From Simiduia aestuariiviva (GTDB lineage Bacteria; Pseudomonadota; Gammaproteobacteria; Pseudomonadales; Cellvibrionaceae): a DNA stretch of 42,454 bases. The stretch lies in NCBI RefSeq assembly GCF_014192475.1, contig NZ_JACHXZ010000006.1, forward strand, positions 1 to 42,454, read 5' to 3'. The translations under genes and the position numbers were made by a program. Each line of letters begins with the position of its first letter. Positions within the stretch are counted from its first letter, which is position 1. The notes beneath the pieces were generated by a model. The model saw only the letters and a list, made by a program, of their open reading frames with translations, was not told the origin of the DNA and did no database searches. Shown here one piece after another: positions 1-7,509 of the stretch.

Positions 1-61
1 TTTTATTTACATATTGATTAAGTTCTACTGCCAATACATCTGCGGGAGTAGGGTGAGCCAT
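1..61 (-). CDS. Possible 5' end of an unidentified leftward gene (partial)
   Basis: Read on the minus strand, an ATG at 59-61 opens a frame that stays open to the window edge. It encodes 20 residues beginning MAHPTPADVLAVELNQ, which looks protein-like in composition. I see no Shine-Dalgarno sequence in front of the ATG; the upstream bases belong to the hairpin-rich region, and the frame remains open for some distance upstream, so the true start is uncertain. Twenty residues are too few to name a family. It would run in the same direction as the hemA-to-M48 operon, but terminators separate the two. Confidence 0.35.
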   Translation of the reverse strand, partial: MAHPTPADVLAVELNQYVNK

Positions 62-154
62 GGTCGCGCAGCGACGCAAATGACAATTTGCGAATAGCGA
101 ACGCCCAATGCTATGCATTGGGCCGGCCCGGCGACAGCCGGTCGTCAAGCTTCT

Positions 155-199
155 AAAAAACAAAACCCCCGCTGGATTCCTGCGGGGGTTTTGTTTTTT
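155..199. terminator. Strong bidirectional Rho-independent terminator
   Basis: An 18-bp perfect stem (155-172 with 182-199) has a GC core of CCCCCGC/GCGGGGG, a 9-nt loop, and A and T runs on the two sides, so it can work on either strand. A 16-base sequence, TCGTCAAGCTTCTAAA, lies immediately before it (142-157) and occurs again at 329-344 before the next hairpin. Confidence 0.85.
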
Positions 200-207
200 T
201 GGAACAC

Positions 208-295
208 GATTTTTTACGCTCACTAACTATCGGGCCCATGCGACCTAGCCTGTGCTGCAAGCACGGCGTAGGGGCGCGTCAGCGTCGCGCAGCGA
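208..295. repeat. Direct repeat, copy 1
   Basis: About 88 bp from GATTTTTTACG to GCAGCGAT, repeated at 654-742 with roughly ten substitutions. Both copies contain the GTGCT/AGCAC and TCGC/GCGA hairpins and the block GGCGTAGGGGCGCGTCAGCG. The first copy is followed by an extra 8-bp hairpin (296-314). Confidence 0.85.
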
Positions 296-346
296 TTGCG
301 AGCGCTGCTCGCAACCAACTGTAGGACATCGTCAAGCTTCTAAATT

Positions 347-450
347 AAAACGCCCTGTAGTTAATCACTCGCCCGTCCCTGGGCTCGGCCTTCGGCCAGC
401 TAACGCTGCGCTAATCGGCTCCTGGCCGATCAGTCCTGCAGGGCGTTTTT
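347..450. terminator. Terminator-like stem with a hairpin-filled loop
   Basis: The arm AAAACGCCCTGTAG (347-360) pairs with CTGCAGGGCGTTTT (436-449, one G-U pair), and a T run follows. This would be a normal terminator except that the loop is 75 nt and contains three further small hairpins (387-397, 398-407, 414-430). It looks as if a short palindromic element was inserted into the loop of an ordinary terminator. Confidence 0.6.
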
Positions 451-653
451 CTTTGTCTGCTAGAAAGGTGCGCGATGTCCTACCCTCGCAAGGGGCAAGC
501 CCCTCTCTCTATTTGTGGGGCCGCTCTGCGGTCCGGCGACCAGCATAGCTGGCCGCGCGAGCCAGCGCAGGTTGCTGATCGCAACCTAAACGCGCCGTCT
601 CGCCCCCATGCGAAGAAGCAAATCTTACTCGCGACAAATATTTTCGGGGATGC

Positions 654-742
654 GATTTTTTACGTTCACTAAATAGTGGGCTCATGCGACTAAGTTTGTG
701 CTGTAAGCACGGCGTAGGGGCGCGTCAGCGTCGCGCAGCGAT
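654..742. repeat. Direct repeat, copy 2
   Basis: Second copy of the 208-295 repeat. The GTGCT hairpin has a GTA loop here instead of GCA, with the stem unchanged. The stretch between this copy and 868 has no recognisable gene. Confidence 0.85.
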
Positions 743-867
743 GATTCGCCGTTGCTCGGCTTATCCTTCGGGCCCAGCTAAAGCTGTTCTCCTGCGCTGC
801 GCCTAGCAGACCCAATGATCCACTAGCTTACGAGTATCATGTATGGGTGGCGCGGTCTCTGAAATAG

Positions 868-892
868 AAAAAGCCGGTAAAAACCGGCTTTT
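868..892 (-). terminator. Terminator after the M48 peptidase gene
   Basis: Stem AAGCCGGT (871-878) with ACCGGCTT (883-890), loop AAAA, with A and T runs outside. It lies a few bases past the stop codon of the leftward M48 gene and ends the hemA-to-M48 operon. Confidence 0.85.
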
Positions 893-894
893 AT

Positions 895-1941
895 TTATTG
901 GGAAATTGCTTGTAAGCGTTGTTCTAAATGTGGGTGAGTACTGAGGTATCTATACCAATCTTTCCTCTTTTCGCATTTTATTTTGCTGTCTTCGCATTGG
1001 CTATGGCTGTTATAGAGCTTCGTTAAAATGCTGGCAAAGGCGTCGCTTTTGAGACCATTACTTTCGAGCATCGCGCGCGAGTGTTGATCTGCTTCTATTT
1101 CAAACTTTCTAGAAAAAGCCAATTGACTGAATACCACTGGCAGTGTGAGTACTATGTCCCCCATGGCGCTGACGTCTCCGCCAATCATTGCAATGGTGAC
1201 GGCTATCGCCGAGCTTTGTAATATTTGTCGCAGCGCATGTCGCCCTTCTATATGGCCGATCTCATGGCCAAACACAGCAAGTACTTCATCGTCGTTACCT
1301 TCAGTTAACGCGATGATCTCGTCTGTGAAAACTATAGTCCCATCGGGTAGCGCAAATGCATTAGCACCCATGCTATCACTGGCGTAAAAATACAGTTTAT
1401 CGATGGGGTAGTCGGGAGCAAAATCGCTAATTTTTTCGCGCAATCTCGCTTGCGTTTCAGCTGACAACTTTGTCGGTTGCAAGTATCTTTTCTGCATTAC
1501 CAGCAGCGTGTCATCAGACGCCTGTTGGAGTGTTCCCTGAGGTAAGGTATAGGCAATAACTTTACTCGCGTAGGGGATGCCCCAATAAAAATAGCTAAAA
1601 CCCATTAGCAAAACAGTGACAGTGGCGATGACCACTAAACCTAAGTGGTTTTCCAGTTTATGTATGATTCGCATGGCTGGGCTGCCAATGCGCTCGTCCA
1701 GTGTGGTTAATGTGTCAAATTCCACACATTCGAATTGGCCTGAATGGCTTTTAAAACTGATGTATCGCGGCGTTCTGCCAATGCTCGCCGATATTCCTAA
1801 GTTGCTAAGTTCGACAGTAAATGAGGCGCCTGTTTCTGGCGCAACGGTGACGTGGTCACCGACTACGGTTAGCTGGGCAGAGCAAGAGGCGCTAGAAGCG
1901 CCATCTTGCCATTTACCCCTAAGTACAAAAGTGCTACTCAA
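895..1941 (-). CDS. M48-family membrane-associated zinc metallopeptidase
   Basis: A 348-aa protein with the gluzincin motif HEIGH at residues 226-230 and the third zinc-ligand region EIEAD at 281-285, as in the M48 (HtpX/Oma1-like) family. One transmembrane segment lies at about 99-121, and about 95 residues of a separate N-terminal domain precede it, so the catalytic domain is anchored next to the membrane. A Cys-rich patch (SQCEDSKIKCEK, about 314-325) lies near the C-terminus. The start overlaps the stop of the DUF898 gene by 4 bp (ATGA), so the two are translationally coupled. DUF898 and M48 genes are often paired in proteobacteria; the substrate is unknown. Last gene of the operon. Confidence 0.85.
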   Translation of the reverse strand: MSSTFVLRGKWQDGASSASCSAQLTVVGDHVTVAPETGASFTVELSNLGISASIGRTPRYISFKSHSGQFECVEFDTLTTLDERIGSPAMRIIHKLENHLGLVVIATVTVLLMGFSYFYWGIPYASKVIAYTLPQGTLQQASDDTLLVMQKRYLQPTKLSAETQARLREKISDFAPDYPIDKLYFYASDSMGANAFALPDGTIVFTDEIIALTEGNDDEVLAVFGHEIGHIEGRHALRQILQSSAIAVTIAMIGGDVSAMGDIVLTLPVVFSQLAFSRKFEIEADQHSRAMLESNGLKSDAFASILTKLYNSHSQCEDSKIKCEKRKDWYRYLSTHPHLEQRLQAISQ

Positions 1942-3257
1942 AAGCCTACTTCCATGTCGAATACATCGCCGAACTCTTCGCCGAAGGCGGATGGATCTGG
2001 CTGGCTAATCGCGGCGAACTTATCGAGATCGCCGTTGACATCAACCGCGGTGTGTTCAGCAGCATAGTGCCCTAACTTAACCATTGCCCATGGCAGGTAA
2101 AGGCCTAGCGTAACTGCGATCAAGAGAAAGTTAACCAGCATCAGCCCTGCGAAGGATTTGAATTCATAATTGGCTTTGAAATTATGGTCTGCTAGCGAGG
2201 TGTTATTGAAAATTAAGTTATTGAAGTTGACCATAAAGTAGACAATGGAGGCAAAGTAGCCCACCAATATTGCAATTGCTCCGATTGCGCTTATGACACT
2301 TGTCAGTAGACCGCCGACGATAAGCGCACCAATTAAGATACCGAGTGCAATCAGTGCAACGCGATAAAACTGGCCATTGGTTGCCTCGAAGCTAAATGAT
2401 TTATTCCCATACCGGTGATTGTTGATAATAAATTGCTGCTGCTTTTTCAGCGCAATTGGGAGCAAAATCATCAGCGACAGCATGCCGGCTAAGGGCCACA
2501 AGATGAAGGCTTTGAAAGCGCCCCAATAATCGCCACTAAAGGCTAAGCGAATATTGCGATAAGTGGTGTTGCGCGCATAAAACGCCAGTGATCGATTAAC
2601 CACCCAGGGCACCACAAAAATCAGTCCGATACCAATGGCAGCGCCTACCAGCGGTGCTAGGGCGTTAATTGCTATATAGGCGATGAAAAGGCCAAGTGCG
2701 ATGAGTCGGCCGATCAGCATTTTCACGGGATCCGCCGTGAACGCAAAGCTCGCACCTTCGAGCGACGTATTTCCATAAAAATACTGCGTGTTGCGCACCT
2801 TAGCCCAGGGTGAGTAAAGCCCTAAAGTAATGGTGACAAGCAGGATATTTACGATCCAGATTTTGAAGTACTCATAACCTTCACCGGTAAAGACAAATGG
2901 AACTTGCCGGCGTTTGGGTGTAACACTTGATGAGGTTGCCCATACTTGGCCAGACGCGCTTTCATTGTCGGCCTGTTGCGTCTTGACTTCTTCGCTCTCA
3001 GCCGAGTGTGCTGCAGCGGGTGTCGCTGCGATGGCTTCCAAGCGAGTCAATACGCCAATCGATTCAAGCTTTGCTTGATAGGCGGATGCAGTCGCTTCTG
3101 GAACTGACTTCTTGATTAGGTTTGGTGCACTATCAAACAGTGCCTGCGCTTTTTCTGGCGTCAAGCCTGCTGCTTTTGCAAATGCTGCAATCGCTGTTGT
3201 GGGATCGGTGCCCTCTGAAAATTCGCCGGTGAGATAGATGTTGTAGGATTGGTCCAC
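1938..3257 (-). CDS. DUF898 (YjgN-like) multi-pass membrane protein
   Basis: A 439-aa protein. The N-terminal ~75 residues look like a small soluble module, followed by a variable linker. From about residue 118 there is a repeated DUF898-type membrane pattern: FTGEGYEYFKIWIVNILL, later GLYSPWAKVR and again GLYLPWAMVK. Several hydrophobic helices lie between. The start is GTG at 3255-3257, preceded by a good ribosome site (GGAAGGA). It sits 35 bp after moeB and overlaps the M48 peptidase gene. The function of YjgN-type proteins is unknown; the coupling suggests the peptidase and this membrane protein act together. Confidence 0.8.
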   Translation of the reverse strand: MDQSYNIYLTGEFSEGTDPTTAIAAFAKAAGLTPEKAQALFDSAPNLIKKSVPEATASAYQAKLESIGVLTRLEAIAATPAAAHSAESEEVKTQQADNESASGQVWATSSSVTPKRRQVPFVFTGEGYEYFKIWIVNILLVTITLGLYSPWAKVRNTQYFYGNTSLEGASFAFTADPVKMLIGRLIALGLFIAYIAINALAPLVGAAIGIGLIFVVPWVVNRSLAFYARNTTYRNIRLAFSGDYWGAFKAFILWPLAGMLSLMILLPIALKKQQQFIINNHRYGNKSFSFEATNGQFYRVALIALGILIGALIVGGLLTSVISAIGAIAILVGYFASIVYFMVNFNNLIFNNTSLADHNFKANYEFKSFAGLMLVNFLLIAVTLGLYLPWAMVKLGHYAAEHTAVDVNGDLDKFAAISQPDPSAFGEEFGDVFDMEVGF

Positions 3258-3292
3258 TGTTCCTTCCCTAGATTATGGTTGTTGTCGGTCGG

Positions 3293-4054
3293 TTATTCTG
3301 CCGCGTTTACTTTAGAATTGCCACATACAGCGCAAAGAGGGTCTGACTGGAGAGCCATTTCGCGCCAGCGCATGGTTTTTGCGTCTAAAAGCAACAACCT
3401 ATTGCGCAAGCTTTGGCCGGTATTGGTGAGTATTTTGATGGCTTCCAGAGCTTGCATCGCACCTACGATGCCCACCAGCGGTGCTACCACGCCTGATTCA
3501 GCGCAGCTGGCATTGGTTTGATTGTCAGGTTTGTAAAGACATTGATAGCAGGCGCCACCCGCCGACGGATGAAATACGGAAATTTGAGCCTCCCAGCGAA
3601 TCGCCGCGCCTGATACAAGCGGTTTAGCCTTGCTAACGCAGGCTTCGTTCAGCGCAAAGCGGGACGCTAAATTATCAGTGCAATCGAGTACGATGTCGGC
3701 ATCTGCTACAGCCGCTGCCAATTGCTCTCCGTGCAGCGCAGCATTGATTGTGTGCACCTCCAGTTCGCTATTGATTGCCAACAATGAATCCCGCACCGAT
3801 TCGGGCTTTGGTTGACCGATGCTCGATTCTTTGTGTGCAATTTGCCGTTGCAGATTACCGAGGTCCACCGTGTCGTGATCAACTAGTGTTAGTTTGCCCA
3901 CGCCGCTAGCGCCGAGGTAGAGCGCGGCTGGACAGCCGAGACCACCCATGCCGACAATGAGTGCGTGCGATTGGATCAAGGTTTCCTGTCCTGCGATGTC
4001 TAACTCGTCGAGCAAGATGTGCCGGCTATAGCGCATGAGTGATGGGTTATCCAT
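3293..4054 (-). CDS. moeB: MoeB/ThiF/HesA-family sulfur-carrier adenylyltransferase
   Basis: Counted from the ATG at 4052-4054 the protein has 253 residues, close to E. coli MoeB. That start has an AAGGAG ribosome site about 8 bases upstream; a longer in-frame opening to 4108 lies inside prmC and lacks one. The nucleotide-binding loop is GMGGLG (35-40), DNLASRF follows at 127-133, and two CxxC zinc motifs lie at 169-172 and 241-244. The family adenylates the C-terminal Gly-Gly of MoaD (molybdopterin) or ThiS (thiamine). No molybdopterin or thiamine gene is adjacent, so MoeB versus ThiF is inferred from length and the operon position after prmC. It overlaps prmC by 8 bp. Confidence 0.85.
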   Translation of the reverse strand: MDNPSLMRYSRHILLDELDIAGQETLIQSHALIVGMGGLGCPAALYLGASGVGKLTLVDHDTVDLGNLQRQIAHKESSIGQPKPESVRDSLLAINSELEVHTINAALHGEQLAAAVADADIVLDCTDNLASRFALNEACVSKAKPLVSGAAIRWEAQISVFHPSAGGACYQCLYKPDNQTNASCAESGVVAPLVGIVGAMQALEAIKILTNTGQSLRNRLLLLDAKTMRWREMALQSDPLCAVCGNSKVNAAE

Positions 4055-4901
4055 CGTGAGATGCTCCTTGGCGCCACTGTCCGAAGGTGACGCGCAGTTG
4101 ACCGCCAAGGTCCCGCTCGCTGCCTACAGCGCAGTAGCCTAAGTCAGTCAGGATTTGTTGTACTATTTGAGCCTGATCGTAGCCGTGTTCCATGCATAAC
4201 CAGCCACTGGGTAAAAGGTGTGTGCGCGCGCGCTCGGCGATAAACCGTAAATCAGCAAGCCCTTGATCATCTGCGATCAGTGCCGAGTGCGGCTCAAAAC
4301 GCACGTCGCCTTGATGCAAGTGCGGGTCCTTTGGGTCTATATAGGGTGGATTGGATACAATCACTGTAAATTTGCGCCCCTGAACCGGGTTAAACCAATT
4401 GCCTTCTATAAACTCGCAATTACTTATCTTGAGCGACGTGGCATTGGCGCGCGCGAGCGCAACCGCTCGGTCAGAAATATCCACACCAGTCAGCTGCCAT
4501 TGGGGCCGTTCTTGCGCGAGCGCCAGCGCGATTGCGCCGGTTCCCGTACCTAAATCGAGCAATTGATGGGAGCCGTTTAAGGGGAGCGATAGCACCCATT
4601 CGACGAGCGTTTCCGTGTCAGCTCTGGGAATTAATGTGGCGGGGCTTACCGCAAGAGGCAATGACCAAAACTCTTGCTGGCCGAGAATGTAGGCAATAGG
4701 TTCACCACTTTGCCGGCGTTGCAGTAGCGCATCGAATTGCGCAATTTGTGCAGGAGTGAGGTCTTTTTCCGGCCAGGTGTAAAGGTAGGTGCGGTTGCAC
4801 TGCAAGGTGTGGCAAAGCAGCAGTTCGGTATCGAGCCGGGCCGACTCGCTCACAGGAGTAAGCGAATCGGCGCGACGCAATTGTTCTGCCACTGTCGCCA
4901 T
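4047..4901 (-). CDS. prmC: Peptide chain release factor N5-glutamine methyltransferase
   Basis: A 284-aa class I SAM-dependent methyltransferase. An N-terminal helical domain is followed by the SAM loop DLGTGTG (116-122) and the catalytic NPPY motif (184-187), the signature of enzymes that methylate the amide of glutamine. PrmC methylates the GGQ glutamine of release factors RF1 and RF2, which helps peptide release. Its start codon shares one base with the prfA stop (TAATG), so enzyme and substrate are co-translated, the usual gammaproteobacterial arrangement. Confidence 0.95.
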   Translation of the reverse strand: MATVAEQLRRADSLTPVSESARLDTELLLCHTLQCNRTYLYTWPEKDLTPAQIAQFDALLQRRQSGEPIAYILGQQEFWSLPLAVSPATLIPRADTETLVEWVLSLPLNGSHQLLDLGTGTGAIALALAQERPQWQLTGVDISDRAVALARANATSLKISNCEFIEGNWFNPVQGRKFTVIVSNPPYIDPKDPHLHQGDVRFEPHSALIADDQGLADLRFIAERARTHLLPSGWLCMEHGYDQAQIVQQILTDLGYCAVGSERDLGGQLRVTFGQWRQGASHDG

Positions 4902-5989
4902 TATGATTTGTCGGCTAGTGCCGCCAACTGATTGGCTTGATATTCCTGCACCAGCGGTTGAATAACCTCATCAAGCTTGCCTTCCATGATTTCAGACAAT
5001 TTATAGAGCGTGAGGTTGATGCGATGGTCGGTGACTCGCCCCTGTGGATAGTTGTACGTCCGAATGCGTTCCGAGCGATCGCCGCTGCCCACGAGGCTTC
5101 GGCGTTCACTGGCCATGGCGGCGGCAGCTTGCTCTTCTTGGGCGCTTGCGAGTTTTGATACGAGCAAACTCATCGCGCGCGCTTTGTTTTTATGTTGAGA
5201 GCGCTCGTCCTGACACTCAACCACCAGCCCGGTTGGAATATGGGTGATTCGTATGGCGGAGTCCGTGGTATTGACGTGCTGCCCGCCCGCACCGGAGGAG
5301 CGGAAAGTATCTATTCGCAAGTCATTTTTATTGATGTTTACTTCTTCGAGTTCATCGGCTTCAGGCATGATTGCCACTGTACACGCCGAGGTGTGAATGC
5401 GGCCTTGCGATTCTGTTTCGGGCACGCGCTGTACGCGGTGAGCGCCGGATTCAAATTTGAGTTGCGAATAAACGCCTTGGCCGACGACCCGCGTAATGAT
5501 CTCTTTATAGCCGCCGTGTTCGCCGGCATTTTCGCTTAATACTTCAATCCGCCAGCGACGGGCTTCGGCGTACTTGCTGTACATGCGGAACAAGTCACCG
5601 GAGAAAATTGCAGCTTCGTCTCCGCCGGTGCCGGCGCGAATTTCTAAGAAGACATTTTTGTGATCATTGGGGTCTTTAGGTAAAAGCAATAGCTGCAGTT
5701 CGTCAGTCAGCGGTTCTAGCTGTTCTTGCGCTTCTTCCCAGGCCATTTCGGCCATTTCCCGCATTTCGGGATCGCCGTCTTTCATCAGTTCCTGCGCTTC
5801 TTCGATGTCGGTATTTAACGACAAATATCGATTAAAACACTGCACGACCGGCTCTAGCTCAGCATATTCCTTGCTAAGTTCTCTAAATTTATTCTGATCG
5901 TTAATAGTATCGGCGTCGGACAATAGCGCTGACACTTCTTCATAGCGATCGGCTAATGATTCGAGTTTCAATCGAATGGAATCTTTCAT
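4901..5989 (-). CDS. prfA: Peptide chain release factor 1
   Basis: A 362-aa protein, normal RF1 length. The peptidyl-hydrolysis motif GGQ is at 235-237. The codon-recognition P-x-T motif reads PET at 190-192, where E. coli RF1 has PAT. RF1 reads UAA and UAG. The GGQ glutamine is the substrate of PrmC, encoded immediately downstream. It begins 9 bp after hemA, in the standard hemA-prfA-prmC order. Confidence 0.97.
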   Translation of the reverse strand: MKDSIRLKLESLADRYEEVSALLSDADTINDQNKFRELSKEYAELEPVVQCFNRYLSLNTDIEEAQELMKDGDPEMREMAEMAWEEAQEQLEPLTDELQLLLLPKDPNDHKNVFLEIRAGTGGDEAAIFSGDLFRMYSKYAEARRWRIEVLSENAGEHGGYKEIITRVVGQGVYSQLKFESGAHRVQRVPETESQGRIHTSACTVAIMPEADELEEVNINKNDLRIDTFRSSGAGGQHVNTTDSAIRITHIPTGLVVECQDERSQHKNKARAMSLLVSKLASAQEEQAAAAMASERRSLVGSGDRSERIRTYNYPQGRVTDHRINLTLYKLSEIMEGKLDEVIQPLVQEYQANQLAALADKS

Positions 5990-5998
5990 GGTTGGCGG

Positions 5999-7261
5999 TT
6001 ACTCCGGCTTATCTGCGTTGAGCGCAAACAGCTCATAGGCGAGTGCAATTAAATCTTCACGACCGTCGGCGCTGGCATCGCGCAGGGCGGTGGTCGGATG
6101 ATGCAGTAGTTTATTGGTTAAGCTATTGGCCAGTTGGTTTAACACCACTTCTGGTTTGGCGCCGCCGTTTAGGTTGTTGAGCGCCTTCTTTATCTCTTGG
6201 TTTTTTAGTGTCTCTGATTGCGCGCGCAATGTACGTATGGCATCTGCGGCGCCCTGAACGCCTTGTTGACGGTTAAACTTTAGTACGCCGTCGTTAATAA
6301 TATGGCGGGCAGCTTCGGCGGCTTCTTCACGAGATTTTCGATTTTCGTCAATGACTTCTTTTAAATCGTCAACGCTAAATAAAAACACATCGTCCAGTTC
6401 AGCCACTTGCGGCTCTATGTCTCTGGGTACCGCAATATCGACCATAAATATGGGTTTATGCCTGCGTTTTTTCAGTGCGGCTTCCACTGCGCCTTTGCCC
6501 AAGATGGGCAGTTGGCTAGCGGTAGAGGATATGACCATGTCGGCTTTGTGCAACTCATTGGGAATATCCGACAGCAATATCGGTGTGGCACCATAGCGTT
6601 CGGCGAGTTCAGCCGCTCTAGACAGCGTGCGATTGGCGAGTGTGATTCGCCGTACACCTTGTTCGCGCAAATGCTTGGCAACCAACTCGATCATTTCACC
6701 GGCGCCAATGAGCAATGCGGATTGCTGGCGCAAGTCCGCAAAAATTTGCTGCGCTAAGCTGACCGCGGCATAGGCGACGGAAACAGGATTTTCGCCGATT
6801 GCAGTTTCGGTGCGCACTTTTTTGGCGATACTAAAAATGTGCTGAAAGGCAGCGTGTAGTGGGCTACTCACGGTGCCGGATTCACATGCCACGGCGTAGG
6901 CTGACTTCATTTGGCCGAGAATCTGAGGTTCCCCCAGGATGAGCGAATTGAGTCCGCAGGCCACCTGCATCATGTGGCTAATGGCAGCATCGCCTTGGTG
7001 ACTATAGAAGTAGGGCAGCAGATCCTCGCGCGAAATTTGATGGTACTGACCGAACCAATCCATCAGTTTGCGGGTCTCAATATTGCCGTAGGTGTAAATC
7101 TCGGTACGATTACAGGTAGATAAAATCGCGATGTCAGAGGTATCGAGCGCGCGCTGAGCCTCCTGCAGTGCGGTAGACACGGCCTCGGGCGCAAAGGCCA
7201 CGCGCTCACGCAGCGCCAGCGGCGCCGTGTGGTGATTGATACCTAAGGCCAAGAAGGTCAT
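5999..7261 (-). CDS. hemA: Glutamyl-tRNA reductase
   Basis: A 420-aa enzyme of the C5 pathway to 5-aminolevulinate, reducing glutamyl-tRNA(Glu) to glutamate-1-semialdehyde with NADPH. It opens with GINHHTAPLALRER. The catalytic cysteine is C50 in STCNRTEIY, and the NADPH-binding GAGEM is at 186-190. It is the first gene of a leftward operon running to the M48 peptidase. The 248 bp between it and the divergent TPR gene must hold both promoters; I could not assign them with confidence. Confidence 0.97.
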   Translation of the reverse strand: MTFLALGINHHTAPLALRERVAFAPEAVSTALQEAQRALDTSDIAILSTCNRTEIYTYGNIETRKLMDWFGQYHQISREDLLPYFYSHQGDAAISHMMQVACGLNSLILGEPQILGQMKSAYAVACESGTVSSPLHAAFQHIFSIAKKVRTETAIGENPVSVAYAAVSLAQQIFADLRQQSALLIGAGEMIELVAKHLREQGVRRITLANRTLSRAAELAERYGATPILLSDIPNELHKADMVISSTASQLPILGKGAVEAALKKRRHKPIFMVDIAVPRDIEPQVAELDDVFLFSVDDLKEVIDENRKSREEAAEAARHIINDGVLKFNRQQGVQGAADAIRTLRAQSETLKNQEIKKALNNLNGGAKPEVVLNQLANSLTNKLLHHPTTALRDASADGREDLIALAYELFALNADKPE

Positions 7262-7509
7262 GGGTGGCGAATTTCAGCTACAGGATGATCGGGCGCCAAT
7301 TGTCCCGTTTGCAGGCCGCTGTGACAAGTGCGAAGCAGTCATGGGCCTTAGTCTAAAATGAGGTGAGTGTCTCTCCCGCCGCTAGGGCGTACATTGGGGG
7401 CGTGGTAACCTTCGCACATTGCCAAAACAACAACAGCGGGACGCTGTCATACGGGGTTATTGACCTTGGTTGGCGGAAGTTAGCCTAGTCGAGTCATTTT
7501 CGGAGTCTT

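Larger units (their letters stand above)
62..741. repeat. Non-coding chain of short-loop hairpins
   Basis: No convincing gene is present. The stretch consists largely of small perfect or near-perfect stems with 2-5 nt loops. Examples: 64-74 (TCGC, loop GCA), 75-92 (CGCAAAT, loop GACA), 103-123 (GCCCAATGC, loop TAT), 128-141 (CCGGC, loop GACA), 252-264 (GTGCT, loop GCA), 285-295, 296-314 (TTGCGAGC, loop GCT), 387-397, 398-407, 414-430, 491-504, 519-533, 540-552, 570-586, 698-710 and 731-741. Some hairpins recur with a changed loop (GTGCT with loop GCA, later GTA). Rho-independent terminators are interleaved. The two short plus-strand open frames here cross the hairpins and look accidental. Confidence 0.7.

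Noticed and set aside
190..330. Possible phase-variation repeats at the left edge
   Set aside because: The repeats are palindromic and diverged, not tandem simple-sequence tracts, and no gene start lies in register with them.
252..672. Two plus-strand open frames (98 and 65 codons) at the left end
   Set aside because: They run through the hairpins and direct repeats, have repeat-like Arg/Ser/Ala composition and no ribosome site.
5188..5195. RF1 frameshift or missing P-x-T motif
   Set aside because: The PET triplet fits the family P-x-T motif and the frame is intact over the full normal length.
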